A stretch of 14,437 bases of DNA. It comes from an uncultured Propionibacteriaceae bacterium (GTDB lineage Bacteria; Actinomycetota; Actinomycetes; Propionibacteriales; Propionibacteriaceae). Below the pieces are notes generated by a model. It made no database searches, was not told the origin of the DNA, and worked only from the letters and a program-made list of their open reading frames with translations. The DNA is taken from contig CAMCJC010000024.1 in assembly GCA_945875065.1 (NCBI GenBank), positions 1-14,437 of the forward strand, in the 5' to 3' direction. Made by a program: the position numbers and the translations under genes. This document shows positions 7,880 through 13,810 of the stretch, piece after piece. Each line of letters starts with the position of its first letter. Position 1 is the stretch's first letter.

Positions 7880-8625
7880 CCCTGGGACACCTCGGGACGC
7901 GGCCCGCCGCCGGGACGGGGCAGGATGAAGGCGTCGGAGCCCTGATCCTTGAGGTCGCCGTACTTGACGCGCGCGGCGTAGACGTCGGCATAGTCCTGGC
8001 CGGTGAGGCGCTGGATGGCGGCGAGAACCTCGTCGGTGACGTAGCGCTGCACCTTGGTATCGCCCGGCTTCCCCTGATAGTCGGAGAAGTCGAGGGGTTC
8101 ACCGACGACGACGAGCGGGCGCCGCACCCACGGGATGCCGAACCAGCCGGACACCCTCTGGGTGCCGACCACGCCGACCGGCAGCACCTTCGCGCCGGAG
8201 GCCAGCACCATGCGGGCCATGCCAGTCTTGCCCTTGTAGAGCCGACCGTCAGGCGAACGGGTGCCCTCGGGGTAAATCGCGACGACGTGTCCGGCATCTA
8301 GGACGTCGGTGATGGCCTGCAGCGCGGCGGCTGAGGCGCGGCCGCCGCCGCGATCCATCGGGATCATGCCGATGGCTTTGAGGAACCAGGCGACGATCTT
8401 AGAGCCGAGGCCTTTGTTTCCCTGGAAGAGCTCGGCCTTGGCGGGAAAAGTCACTTTGCGGGGCAGCATCGCCGGGATGATCACGGAGTCCATTGCCGCC
8501 AGGTGATTGCTGGCCAGGATCACGCCGCCGCTGGCCGGGACGTGCTCTGCGCCGCGAATGCGTGCGCGGAAGCCGAACCGGACCAGCGGACGGAACAGAA
8601 AGTGCTTGAAGAACCAGTACCACAT
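7876..8625 (-). CDS. 1-acyl-sn-glycerol-3-phosphate acyltransferase (PlsC family)
   Basis: A 249-residue membrane-associated acyltransferase that transfers an acyl chain to a lysophospholipid, probably lysophosphatidate, in phospholipid synthesis. The four family blocks are visible: NHLAAMDS (40-47, with catalytic His41 and Asp46), IPMDRGGG (88-95), YPEGTRS (118-124) and VLPVGVVG. The N-terminus MWYWFFKHFLFRPLVRFGFR is a hydrophobic/basic membrane anchor usual in actinobacterial members, which supports the ATG at 8625. No Shine-Dalgarno precedes it; it starts 9 nt after the NlpC/P60 stop, so it probably depends on coupling. The four-base overlap with the histidine kinase puts it in one operon with the MacRS-like pair. 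Mycobacterial Rv2182c is the likely positional counterpart. The exact acyl acceptor is not determined. Confidence 0.92.
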   Translation of the reverse strand: MWYWFFKHFLFRPLVRFGFRARIRGAEHVPASGGVILASNHLAAMDSVIIPAMLPRKVTFPAKAELFQGNKGLGSKIVAWFLKAIGMIPMDRGGGRASAAALQAITDVLDAGHVVAIYPEGTRSPDGRLYKGKTGMARMVLASGAKVLPVGVVGTQRVSGWFGIPWVRRPLVVVGEPLDFSDYQGKPGDTKVQRYVTDEVLAAIQRLTGQDYADVYAARVKYGDLKDQGSDAFILPRPGGGPRPEVSQG

Positions 8626-8634
8626 GGGCTGGGA

Positions 8635-9729
8635 TCAGCCGACGCGGCGCGCACCCTGGTAGGGCATCGAGTTCAGCGAGTCCACCTTGACGCCGGAGCG
8701 TGGGTTGGCGGCGTGGACGATCTTGCCGTTGCCGATGTACATACCGACGTGGCTGATGCCGCTGTAGTAGAACACCAGGTCGCCGGGCTGCAGGTTATCC
8801 TTCGAGACGGCCGTACCGGCGCCGAACTGCGCACGGGAGGTGCGGGGCAGGGAAACCCCCATCTTCTTGTACGAGTAGACCATGAGGCCCGAGCAGTCGA
8901 ACGTGTTGGGGCCGGCGGTGCCGAAGACGTAACTCTTACCAACCTGGGCCATCGCGATCTCCACCGCCGAACTGCCGCGCGGGCTCGGGTCGGCGGGAGG
9001 CTCGGGCTCCGGAGTCTCAGAACCATCAGGCGACGGGCTCGCCGTGGGGCGTGGCGAAGAACCATTGCTGGGCCTGGGGCTCGGCGACTGGTTATCGCGT
9101 TGTTCCTGCTCGCGTTGCTCCTGCTCACGCTGCCGTTGTTCCTCCAGCTGACGCAGGCGCTCCTTCTCCTCGGCGTTCAGGCGATCGTAGATGGCCTGCG
9201 CCTCGGACTCCTTGATATCGAACTCAGCGGCCAGCTTCTCCTTCTTGGCCTTGTCCTCTTCGAGCGACTTGGTGATGGAACTCTGCTGGTCTCGCAGACT
9301 GTCGAGGCGGGCGACCTGGAGCTGGTACTTCTGCAGGTCGGCCGATGAACGGTCGACCTCGTTCTGGATGGCGGATAGGCCGGAGAGGAACTCCGCCTGG
9401 GACTCGCTGCTTAGCAACTGCGCCGTCACATCAAGGCCACCGCTGTTGAACTGCATCAATGCGACATCGCCCAGGTCGGTGCCGAGCGTGGCAACCGTCT
9501 TCTCCTGCGCGGAGACGTCCTCATTGAGTTGAGTCAGCTTCGTGGTGGCCTCCTCGGCGCGGGACGCGACCTCAATGATCTCGGCGTCGATCGCCGACGC
9601 CTCCTCGTGAATCTTGTCCAACTCCTCCTTGGCCTTGGAGACGGCGTCCGGATCTGCCGACGCCTGGGGCACAAACACGACACTCGCAGCGACGAGCAGG
9701 CCCACGAGCCCAGTGCGGAACTTCTTCAC
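8635..9729 (-). CDS. Secreted NlpC/P60 peptidoglycan hydrolase with coiled-coil N-terminus
   Basis: An exported endopeptidase of 364 residues predicted to cut stem peptides of peptidoglycan. A signal peptide (1-25) with basic N-terminus MKKFR, a hydrophobic core and an ASA site before Asp26 is followed by long charged heptad-like helices (about 30-210), as in mycobacterial RipA-type hydrolases. A Gln/Glu/Arg repeat and a Ser/Pro-rich linker come next, then the NlpC/P60 domain (about 255-364). The domain carries Cys279 in NTFDCSGLMVY, His327 in SHVGMY and His339 in IVHAANP, a complete catalytic set. GTG 9729 is chosen because GGAG lies six bases upstream; ATG 9741 and TTG 9759 would add residues before the signal peptide. 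It sits upstream of the acyltransferase and sensor genes, so envelope function is shared across the operon. Mycobacterial Rv2190c is the likely counterpart. Confidence 0.93.
   Translation of the reverse strand: MKKFRTGLVGLLVAASVVFVPQASADPDAVSKAKEELDKIHEEASAIDAEIIEVASRAEEATTKLTQLNEDVSAQEKTVATLGTDLGDVALMQFNSGGLDVTAQLLSSESQAEFLSGLSAIQNEVDRSSADLQKYQLQVARLDSLRDQQSSITKSLEEDKAKKEKLAAEFDIKESEAQAIYDRLNAEEKERLRQLEEQRQREQEQREQEQRDNQSPSPRPSNGSSPRPTASPSPDGSETPEPEPPADPSPRGSSAVEIAMAQVGKSYVFGTAGPNTFDCSGLMVYSYKKMGVSLPRTSRAQFGAGTAVSKDNLQPGDLVFYYSGISHVGMYIGNGKIVHAANPRSGVKVDSLNSMPYQGARRVG
9097..9126 (+). repeat. Two tandem 15-base copies coding an EQEQR repeat
   Basis: GCGTTGTTCCTGCTC at 9097-9111 is followed by a copy with one mismatch at 9112-9126. 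Read on the minus strand it encodes Gln/Glu/Arg repeats in the coiled-coil-to-linker junction of the hydrolase. In-frame expansion or contraction would alter stalk length without breaking the gene. Confidence 0.6.
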
Positions 9730-9735
9730 GCGGAT

Positions 9736-9739
9736 CTCC
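9736..9739 (-). promoter_or_regulatory. Shine-Dalgarno core that decides the NlpC/P60 start
   Basis: GGAG on the minus strand, six bases before GTG 9729. The alternative ATG at 9741 has only a weak AAGTGG upstream, and its own codon lies next to this site. Confidence 0.5.
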
Positions 9740-9768
9740 ATACCACTTGACGGACACAACCTGAGAGA

Positions 9769-9798
9769 ATCTTAAACGACCTTCAGCGTATTCCCCAA
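9769..9798 (-). promoter_or_regulatory. Candidate promoter for the NlpC/P60-acyltransferase-MacRS operon
   Basis: On the minus strand TTGGGG (9798-9793) and TAAGAT (9774-9769) are separated by 18 bases. The -10 overlaps the stop codon of the upstream four-cysteine gene. Transcription would begin near 9762, leaving a leader of about 33 nt with a Shine-Dalgarno. The -35 match is only partial. Confidence 0.3.
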
Positions 9799-9975
9799 GT
9801 CCAGCCGAAGGGGTGGCACCAGACCGGCCTCGGCAAGGACTTCGACGGCCCGCAGGTCGGGCTCTCGCAGAAACAGACGCCCGGGCACCTCGCCCAGCAG
9901 GTGGGACATGACGCAGTCCGAGCACCCGGCGCCACGGGCCACACAGCGGTTGCAATCCACAACGAACTCGTTCAT
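9772..9975 (-). CDS. Small four-cysteine protein (putative metal-binding knuckle), uncharacterised
   Basis: A 67-residue protein starting MNEFVVDCNRCVARGAGCSD. Four cysteines are spaced CxxC-x6-CxxC (Cys8, Cys11, Cys18, Cys21), which suggests a zinc ribbon or similar metal site. A SHLLGEVPG segment follows, then a conserved-looking tail, AVEVLAEAGLVPPLRL. I recall similar short proteins of unknown function in many actinobacteria, with a DCxxC...C-DCVV...LLG...AGLVPPLRL pattern, but cannot confirm this here. The start is supported by GGAGGG at 9985-9990, nine bases before the ATG. It lies upstream of the hydrolase on the same strand (43 nt between stop and GTG 9729) and divergent from the exonuclease gene, so it could lead the envelope operon. 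No function is assigned. Confidence 0.75.
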   Translation of the reverse strand: MNEFVVDCNRCVARGAGCSDCVMSHLLGEVPGRLFLREPDLRAVEVLAEAGLVPPLRLDLGNTLKVV

Positions 9976-10026
9976 GGGTCCCAACCCTCCCAACGGGTAC
10001 TGACATTTTTCGTCGGGGCTCCCCGG

Positions 10027-10032
10027 TAGCTT
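10027..10032 (+). promoter_or_regulatory. Candidate -10 element (TAGCTT) for a leaderless exonuclease transcript
   Basis: TAGCTT is followed by seven bases and ATG 10040, with no Shine-Dalgarno. A good CTGACA lies at 10000-10005, but the 21-nt spacer is too long for a standard -35. A small CGGGG-CT-CCCCG palindrome sits between them at 10014-10025. Confidence 0.4.
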
Positions 10033-10039
10033 GGCGACC

Positions 10040-11808
10040 ATGACAGCCAGGCCGACCCAACCCAGCTTCGACGATCTCGGCACGCACCTTCGGGCGGCCA
10101 TGTTCTGCATCGTCGACTTGGAGACCACCGGGGCAGGTCCCGAGGCCGAGATCACCGAGATCGGCGCGGTCAAGGTATGTGGGGGCGAGGTCGTCGGAGA
10201 GTTCCAGACGCTGGTTCGCCCCAGCTTCGCGATCCCGCCGATGATCCAAGTGCTGACTGGCATCACCGACGCGATGGTCGCGTCCGCGCCGTCGCTCGCT
10301 GTCGCTCTCCCGTCGTTCCTGGATTTCGCCGCCGAGGCCGTGCTCGTGGCGCACAACGCCCCGTTCGACATCGGCTTCCTGCGGCGCGGGGCCGAGGCGC
10401 TCGGCATCGAGTGGCGGCGGCCGGTCGTGATCGACACAGTGGCATTGGCCCGGCAGGCTCTCCTCCAGGGCGAGGTTCGCAACTGCAAGCTGGGCACGCT
10501 CGCCGCGCACTTTCGATCCGCCACCCAACCCGACCACCGGGCCCTCAGCGACGCCCGTGCCACCGTCGACGTCCTGCACGGGCTGTTGGAACGCGTTGGG
10601 AACCTGGGAGTGGACACCGTAGAGGACCTGCGAGAGTTCTTCACGCAGGTCTCGCCGGAACGACGCGCTAAGCGCACCTGGGCTAAGAACCTCCCAGAGG
10701 CTCCCGGCGTGTACTGGTTCGAGCACGATGGCCACGACGCCGACGGCCGCCAACGAACGGAGGTGCTTTATGTCGGGAAGTCCCGCAACCTGAAGCGGCG
10801 CGTCGCCTCGTACTTCTCCGCGACCGAGCAGCGTCGGCGCATCCACGAAATGGTCGCCGTGGCCACGGGCGTCAAGACCCTGGTTTGCGCCACCGACTTG
10901 GAGGCGGAGGTTCGCGAACTACGGATGATCGACGGGCAGCGCCCCCGCTACAACCGGCGGTCACGGAACCAGCGGCGGCTCGTGTGGCTCAAGCTCACCA
11001 AGGAGGCGTTTCCCCGCCTGTCGGCGGTGCGGAGGTTAGCTACGGCGACGTCGTGTGGGGGCCGTTTCGCAACACCGGCGCGGCCGAGGAAATCGCGCGG
11101 GCGCTGCGCGATGCGTTCGCGATCCGGGAGTGCACGCACAAGCTGTCAGCCCGCGCCCCTCGCGAGGCGTGTGCCCTTGCCGAGCTGGGCCGCTGCCCGG
11201 CGCCGTGCGAACTCGGCGATGCGGCCGACGGCTATGGCGAGGGGGTAGCGCGGCTACGCCGGGCCTGGTCTGGGGACATCCGGGAGTTACTCGGACATGC
11301 CTCGGATCGGCTGCGAGACCTGGTCGCCCAGCAGCGATTCGAGGAAGCTGGCGAACTCACCGATCGCTTGAAGGCTGTTCAAGCGACCTCTCGTCGCTTC
11401 CACCGCGTAGCCACGCTGGCGGCCTGCGAGGAGATCGTGGCGGCGGCCCCGGAACGCGACGAGTGGGCCATCCACGTGATTCGCCATGGGAAGCTCGCTG
11501 CGGCCGCGCGGGCCCGAACCGCCCAGGTTCGAGACGAGGCCGAGACGGCGCGGGCACTGGCCGAGACTGTGAAGAAAGCTCCCGGCGGGTTACCCGCCGG
11601 GAGCTTTGAGGAGGCCGAGCGTGTCGCCGACTGGCTGGAGTCCCCGGGCGTCCGGCTGTTGGACACGGTGGGGGACTGGGCTTGGCCCGCGCACTGCGCG
11701 ATGGATCAGGCAACAGTCACCGAGTTGATCACCACAGGCGTGGTGGGGCGGTCGCGGCGGTCCGTCGGGGTGGTGGCGATGGCGTCGACCACGCCCTTGG
11801 ATGCCTGA
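10040..11808 (+). pseudogene. DEDDh exonuclease / GIY-YIG / UvrC-like fusion, frameshifted
   Basis: The N-terminal frame encodes a DnaQ-type 3'-5' exonuclease with all five DEDDh residues: Asp26 and Glu28 (DLETTG), Asp110 (HNAPFD), His166 and Asp171 (HRALSD). A GIY-YIG nuclease domain follows, with APGVYWF and VLYVGKSRNLKRRV. Near residue 331 (base 11030) this frame loses homology and runs out of register to a stop at 11248. The adjacent frame carries on at EVSYGDVVWGPFRNTG, then CTHKLSA, a cysteine-containing insert and a UVR motif (QQRFEEAGELTDRLKAVQ). Adding one G around 11031 restores a continuous protein of about 589 residues, near the length of actinobacterial DnaQ-UvrC fusions such as Rv2191. 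It is either a real one-base deletion or a sequencing error. The last 100 bases overlap the cyclophilin gene antisense. Cho/UvrC-like roles in DNA repair are inferred from the domains. Confidence 0.85.
11575..11607 (-). terminator. Perfect 15-bp hairpin, candidate terminator for the cyclophilin gene, inside the exonuclease ORF
   Basis: AAAGCTCCCGGCGGG (11575-11589) pairs perfectly with CCCGCCGGGAGCTTT (11593-11607) around a three-base loop. Read on the minus strand it lies 98 nt beyond the cyclophilin stop and is followed by CTTCA, giving a CTTTCTTC tract after the stem. On the plus strand only three T residues follow before GAGGAG, so the minus orientation looks stronger. It codes for APGGLPAGSF in the exonuclease frame. 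Confidence 0.6.
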
Positions 11809-12215
11809 TCCTTGACCTCACCGAAAATGGTGTGACGGCGGTTGAGGTGGGGAGTCGGCACGACGGTGATGAAGAACTGCGAGCCGTTCGTGCCGGGCCC
11901 GGCGTTGGCCATGGCCAGCAGGTAGGGGCGGTTGAACGCGTGCTCGGGGTGGAACTCGTCGTCAAACTGGTATCCCGGACCCCCGGTCCCTGTGCCGAGC
12001 GGGCAGCCGCCCTGGATCATGAATCCGTCGATGACGCGATGGAAGGTGAGGCCGTCGTAGAAGTTGCCGGTGGTGTTCGCACCGGTCTTGGGGTCACGGT
12101 ATTCCTTCGTTCCGGTGGCCAGGCCGACGAAGTTCGCGACCGTTGCCGGGGATTGGTCATCGAACAGTTCGATGACGATGTCCCCCATGGTGGTGTGCAG
12201 GGTTGCGGTACTCAT
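11706..12215 (-). CDS. Cyclophilin-type peptidyl-prolyl cis-trans isomerase
   Basis: A 169-residue single-domain cyclophilin that catalyses cis/trans isomerisation of prolyl bonds. It has no signal peptide, so it should be cytoplasmic. Active-site motifs are FHRVIDGFMIQGG (58-70, catalytic Arg60), Gln68, GSQFFIT (111-117, with Gln113 and Phe114) and RRHTIFGEV. The position of human CypA Trp121 is His123 in TPHLNRRH, the same wording as I recall in mycobacterial PpiA. ATG 12215 is preferred over the in-frame TTG 12224, because the protein then starts MSTATLHTTMGDI, as usual for the family. No good Shine-Dalgarno is seen; a TAGGTT hexamer lies seven bases upstream. The 3' end overlaps the exonuclease frame by 103 bases, and it is divergent from the sunset-domain gene. 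Confidence 0.95.
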   Translation of the reverse strand: MSTATLHTTMGDIVIELFDDQSPATVANFVGLATGTKEYRDPKTGANTTGNFYDGLTFHRVIDGFMIQGGCPLGTGTGGPGYQFDDEFHPEHAFNRPYLLAMANAGPGTNGSQFFITVVPTPHLNRRHTIFGEVKDQASKGVVDAIATTPTDRRDRPTTPVVINSVTVA

Positions 12216-12222
12216 AGCGCCC

Positions 12223-12228
12223 AACCTA
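12223..12228 (-). promoter_or_regulatory. Candidate -10 element (TAGGTT) for leaderless cyclophilin mRNA
   Basis: On the minus strand TAGGTT is followed by GGGCGCT and ATG 12215. It sits just outside the left arm of the long interrupted palindrome at 12236-12307. Confidence 0.4.
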
Positions 12229-12235
12229 CAGCCCA

Positions 12236-12307
12236 GGGCCCGGTCAGGCGGGGAGAAAACCGGCCGGCTTTCAGGTTTTTCTTTAGCTCCCCCTGACTCG
12301 CGGGCCC
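12236..12307. repeat. Long interrupted palindrome in the cyclophilin/sunset divergent promoter region
   Basis: Four ordered segments on the left have their reverse complements in mirror order on the right: GGGCCC (12236-12241 with 12302-12307), GTCAG/CTGAC (12243-12247 with 12293-12297), GGGGAG/CTCCCC (12250-12255 with 12287-12292) and AAAACC/GGTTTT (12256-12261 with 12274-12279). That is 23 paired bases with short unpaired spacers and a 12-base centre. It could be a dyad operator, a cruciform, or simply two promoters of like sequence facing apart. Confidence 0.65.
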
Positions 12308-12322
12308 GCGACCAGGTAGCGT
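12293..12322 (+). promoter_or_regulatory. Candidate promoter of the sunset-domain gene
   Basis: CTGACT (12293-12298) and TAGCGT (12317-12322) are 18 bases apart, a fair match to the TTGAC/TANNNT pattern. Transcription would start near 12329, leaving a leader of about 34 nt with a strong Shine-Dalgarno. The -35 overlaps the CTGAC arm of the palindrome. Confidence 0.4.
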
Positions 12323-12351
12323 TGATCCTGCTCGATCACGAGCCAACCATT

Positions 12352-12357
12352 GGAGGA
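12352..12357 (+). promoter_or_regulatory. Strong Shine-Dalgarno that fixes the GTG start of the sunset-domain gene
   Basis: GGAGGA, five bases before GTG 12363. Its first two bases are also part of a small CCAA-CCA-TTGG palindrome (12343-12353) that might partly mask it. Confidence 0.7.
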
Positions 12358-12362
12358 CAACA

Positions 12363-13178
12363 GTGAAGAAGTCACAACTCAAGAAGGCCGCCGCTAAGCA
12401 AGCCGCCGCCGCTGCCGAGGCCGGCCGCCACCTGTGGGACGACGCTGTGGAGAAGGCAGTGCCTGCCGCCAAGGAGGCCGGCAAGCGCACCGTCGAGTTC
12501 GCCTCCCGCGCCCTCGACGAGCTTGAACCCCACATTCAGGATGCCCTATCCAAGGTCTCTCCTGCCGTCGACGCCGCGGCCGACAAACTCTCCCAGGACA
12601 TCCTGCCGGGTATCCAAGAGGCGCTGCACAAGGCAGCGAATAATGCCCCGGCCGTCGTCGAGACGGTAGCCGCGCCCGCGAAGAAGAAGCGTCATTTCTG
12701 CCGCAAGTTCTTCAAATTCGCGCTGCTAAGCACAATCGTCGCGGGTGCTGTCGCCGCGGTGCGTCACTTCCTGACCCCGAAGGATGACGGCTGGACCGCG
12801 CACGAGCCGTCACGCGCCTACATCAACAACAACGACACGTTCGCCACGGCCGCCAAGTTCAACGAGCCCACCCAAGTGGTAACCGAGGAGCCCAAGCCAC
12901 AGGGCTTCGCGGCCCAGGCCGCCGCCAATCCCGCACCGGCCGCCCCGAAGCCCGCCGCGGCTCCCGCAGCTGCTGCGTCGCAGCCGGCTAGCGACAGGTT
13001 CGGCAAGGGCTCCTACGTCGGCGACAACCCGCCGGAGGGCTTCATCATCAAGGGCAACGATCGCTCTCGGAAGTACCACGTGCCCGGCACCCGCGGCTAC
13101 GAACTGACGATCGCCGAGGTGTGGTTCAACTCTGAAGAGGCCGCGCAGGCCGCCGGATTCACCAAGGCGCAGCGCTGA
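12363..13178 (+). CDS. Membrane-anchored helical protein with C-terminal sunset domain
   Basis: A 271-residue protein of unknown function. Residues 1-105 are Ala/Lys/Glu-rich and amphipathic, with repeats of the AVDAAADKLSQDILPGIQEA kind that resemble apolipoprotein-like helices. A basic stretch, KKKRHFCRKFFK (108-119), precedes one membrane helix (about 116-136). An Ala/Pro-rich linker (about 185-210) leads to the C-terminal domain (about 217-267): GFIIKGNDRSRKYHVPGTRG followed by YELTIAEVWFNSEEAAQAAGF. This matches the pattern called the sunset domain in actinobacterial proteins, with conserved GN, YHxPG and AEVWF elements. The GTG start is fixed by GGAGGA upstream. The stop is followed closely by the prepilin peptidase frame. 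The domain name is recalled, not searched; no role is assigned. Confidence 0.8.
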   Translation: MKKSQLKKAAAKQAAAAAEAGRHLWDDAVEKAVPAAKEAGKRTVEFASRALDELEPHIQDALSKVSPAVDAAADKLSQDILPGIQEALHKAANNAPAVVETVAAPAKKKRHFCRKFFKFALLSTIVAGAVAAVRHFLTPKDDGWTAHEPSRAYINNNDTFATAAKFNEPTQVVTEEPKPQGFAAQAAANPAPAAPKPAAAPAAAASQPASDRFGKGSYVGDNPPEGFIIKGNDRSRKYHVPGTRGYELTIAEVWFNSEEAAQAAGFTKAQR

Positions 13179-13207
13179 ACCTGACCCTTCTGGCCCTAGC
13201 CAGCGCG

Positions 13208-13810
13208 GTGGCGGCCGCGGCACACCTGATGTGGGTGGTGCCGCGGCTGCCGCCTTTAGAGCCCGATGGGGACGAAGCCGCGCCAGATTTGAGTTCCCCC
13301 CGGCTATCAGACGCCGCCATCCTGGCCGGGGTCGTAGCCGTTTCGGCCCTAGCGCTGTGGCGCCTGCCACCGGCGACCTACCCGTTGTGGTTCCCCTATC
13401 TCGGTGCGGGCGGCGCGCTCGTGTGGGTGGATTTCAAGACGACCTGGCTGCCGCGCCGCCTCCACTGGATCGCATCCGCTGAGCTCGTTGCGGGGGCCAC
13501 CATCGCCACGGCGCTATCCCCGAAACTAGTCCTTGGAGTGGTTGCCGGGGCGGTCGCCGGCTTCGCGGTGCTGTGGGTTGTGTGGCGGCTGGCGGGGCAG
13601 TTCGGCTTCGGTGACGTGCGCCTCGGCCTGCTGGTCGGTGCCGTCAGCGGGAGCCTGGGCGTGAGCGGGTGGCTGGCGTCGCTGCTCGCCGGCACGATCG
13701 TCGGAGCATCGTGGGGCATCGGGCACGCGCTGCGCGGCCGGGCCGACACACCGTTCCCCTACGGGCCCTCGCTCTGGCTCGGACCGCTGCTGGCCGCGGC
13801 GTTCCTCTAG
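13208..13810 (+). CDS. A24-family prepilin peptidase-like integral membrane aspartic protease
   Basis: A polytopic membrane protein of 200 residues from GTG 13208. The two catalytic aspartates of the PilD/TadV family are present: Asp75 in LVWVDFKTTWLPRRL and Asp136 in FGFGDVRLG. The N-terminal cytoplasmic cysteine/methylase domain of full PilD is absent, so this is the short protease-only form. Such enzymes cut leader peptides of type IV pilin-like proteins, but no pilin, ATPase or Tad gene is in the window. The start is uncertain: the frame is open upstream to 13136, and CTG 13175, which overlaps the stop of the preceding gene, would complete a hydrophobic first helix (LTLLALASAVAAAAHL). No Shine-Dalgarno supports GTG 13208. 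Its stop shares the bases CTAG with the convergent trpD stop. Confidence 0.85.
   Translation: MAAAAHLMWVVPRLPPLEPDGDEAAPDLSSPRLSDAAILAGVVAVSALALWRLPPATYPLWFPYLGAGGALVWVDFKTTWLPRRLHWIASAELVAGATIATALSPKLVLGVVAGAVAGFAVLWVVWRLAGQFGFGDVRLGLLVGAVSGSLGVSGWLASLLAGTIVGASWGIGHALRGRADTPFPYGPSLWLGPLLAAAFL

Noticed and set aside
9572..10846. 424-residue minus-strand open frame
   Set aside because: It spans the NlpC/P60 signal region, the small cysteine gene and the exonuclease antisense, with no recognisable domain; the genes it overlaps have clear motifs.
11021..11036. Programmed -1 frameshift in the exonuclease gene
   Set aside because: No classic slippery heptamer precedes the site, and the GGAGG lies at the shift itself and not at stimulatory spacing. 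A one-base deletion or read error explains it more simply.
11682..12296. 204-residue plus-strand frame across the cyclophilin gene
   Set aside because: It is antisense to a full-length cyclophilin with intact active-site motifs and has no domain of its own.
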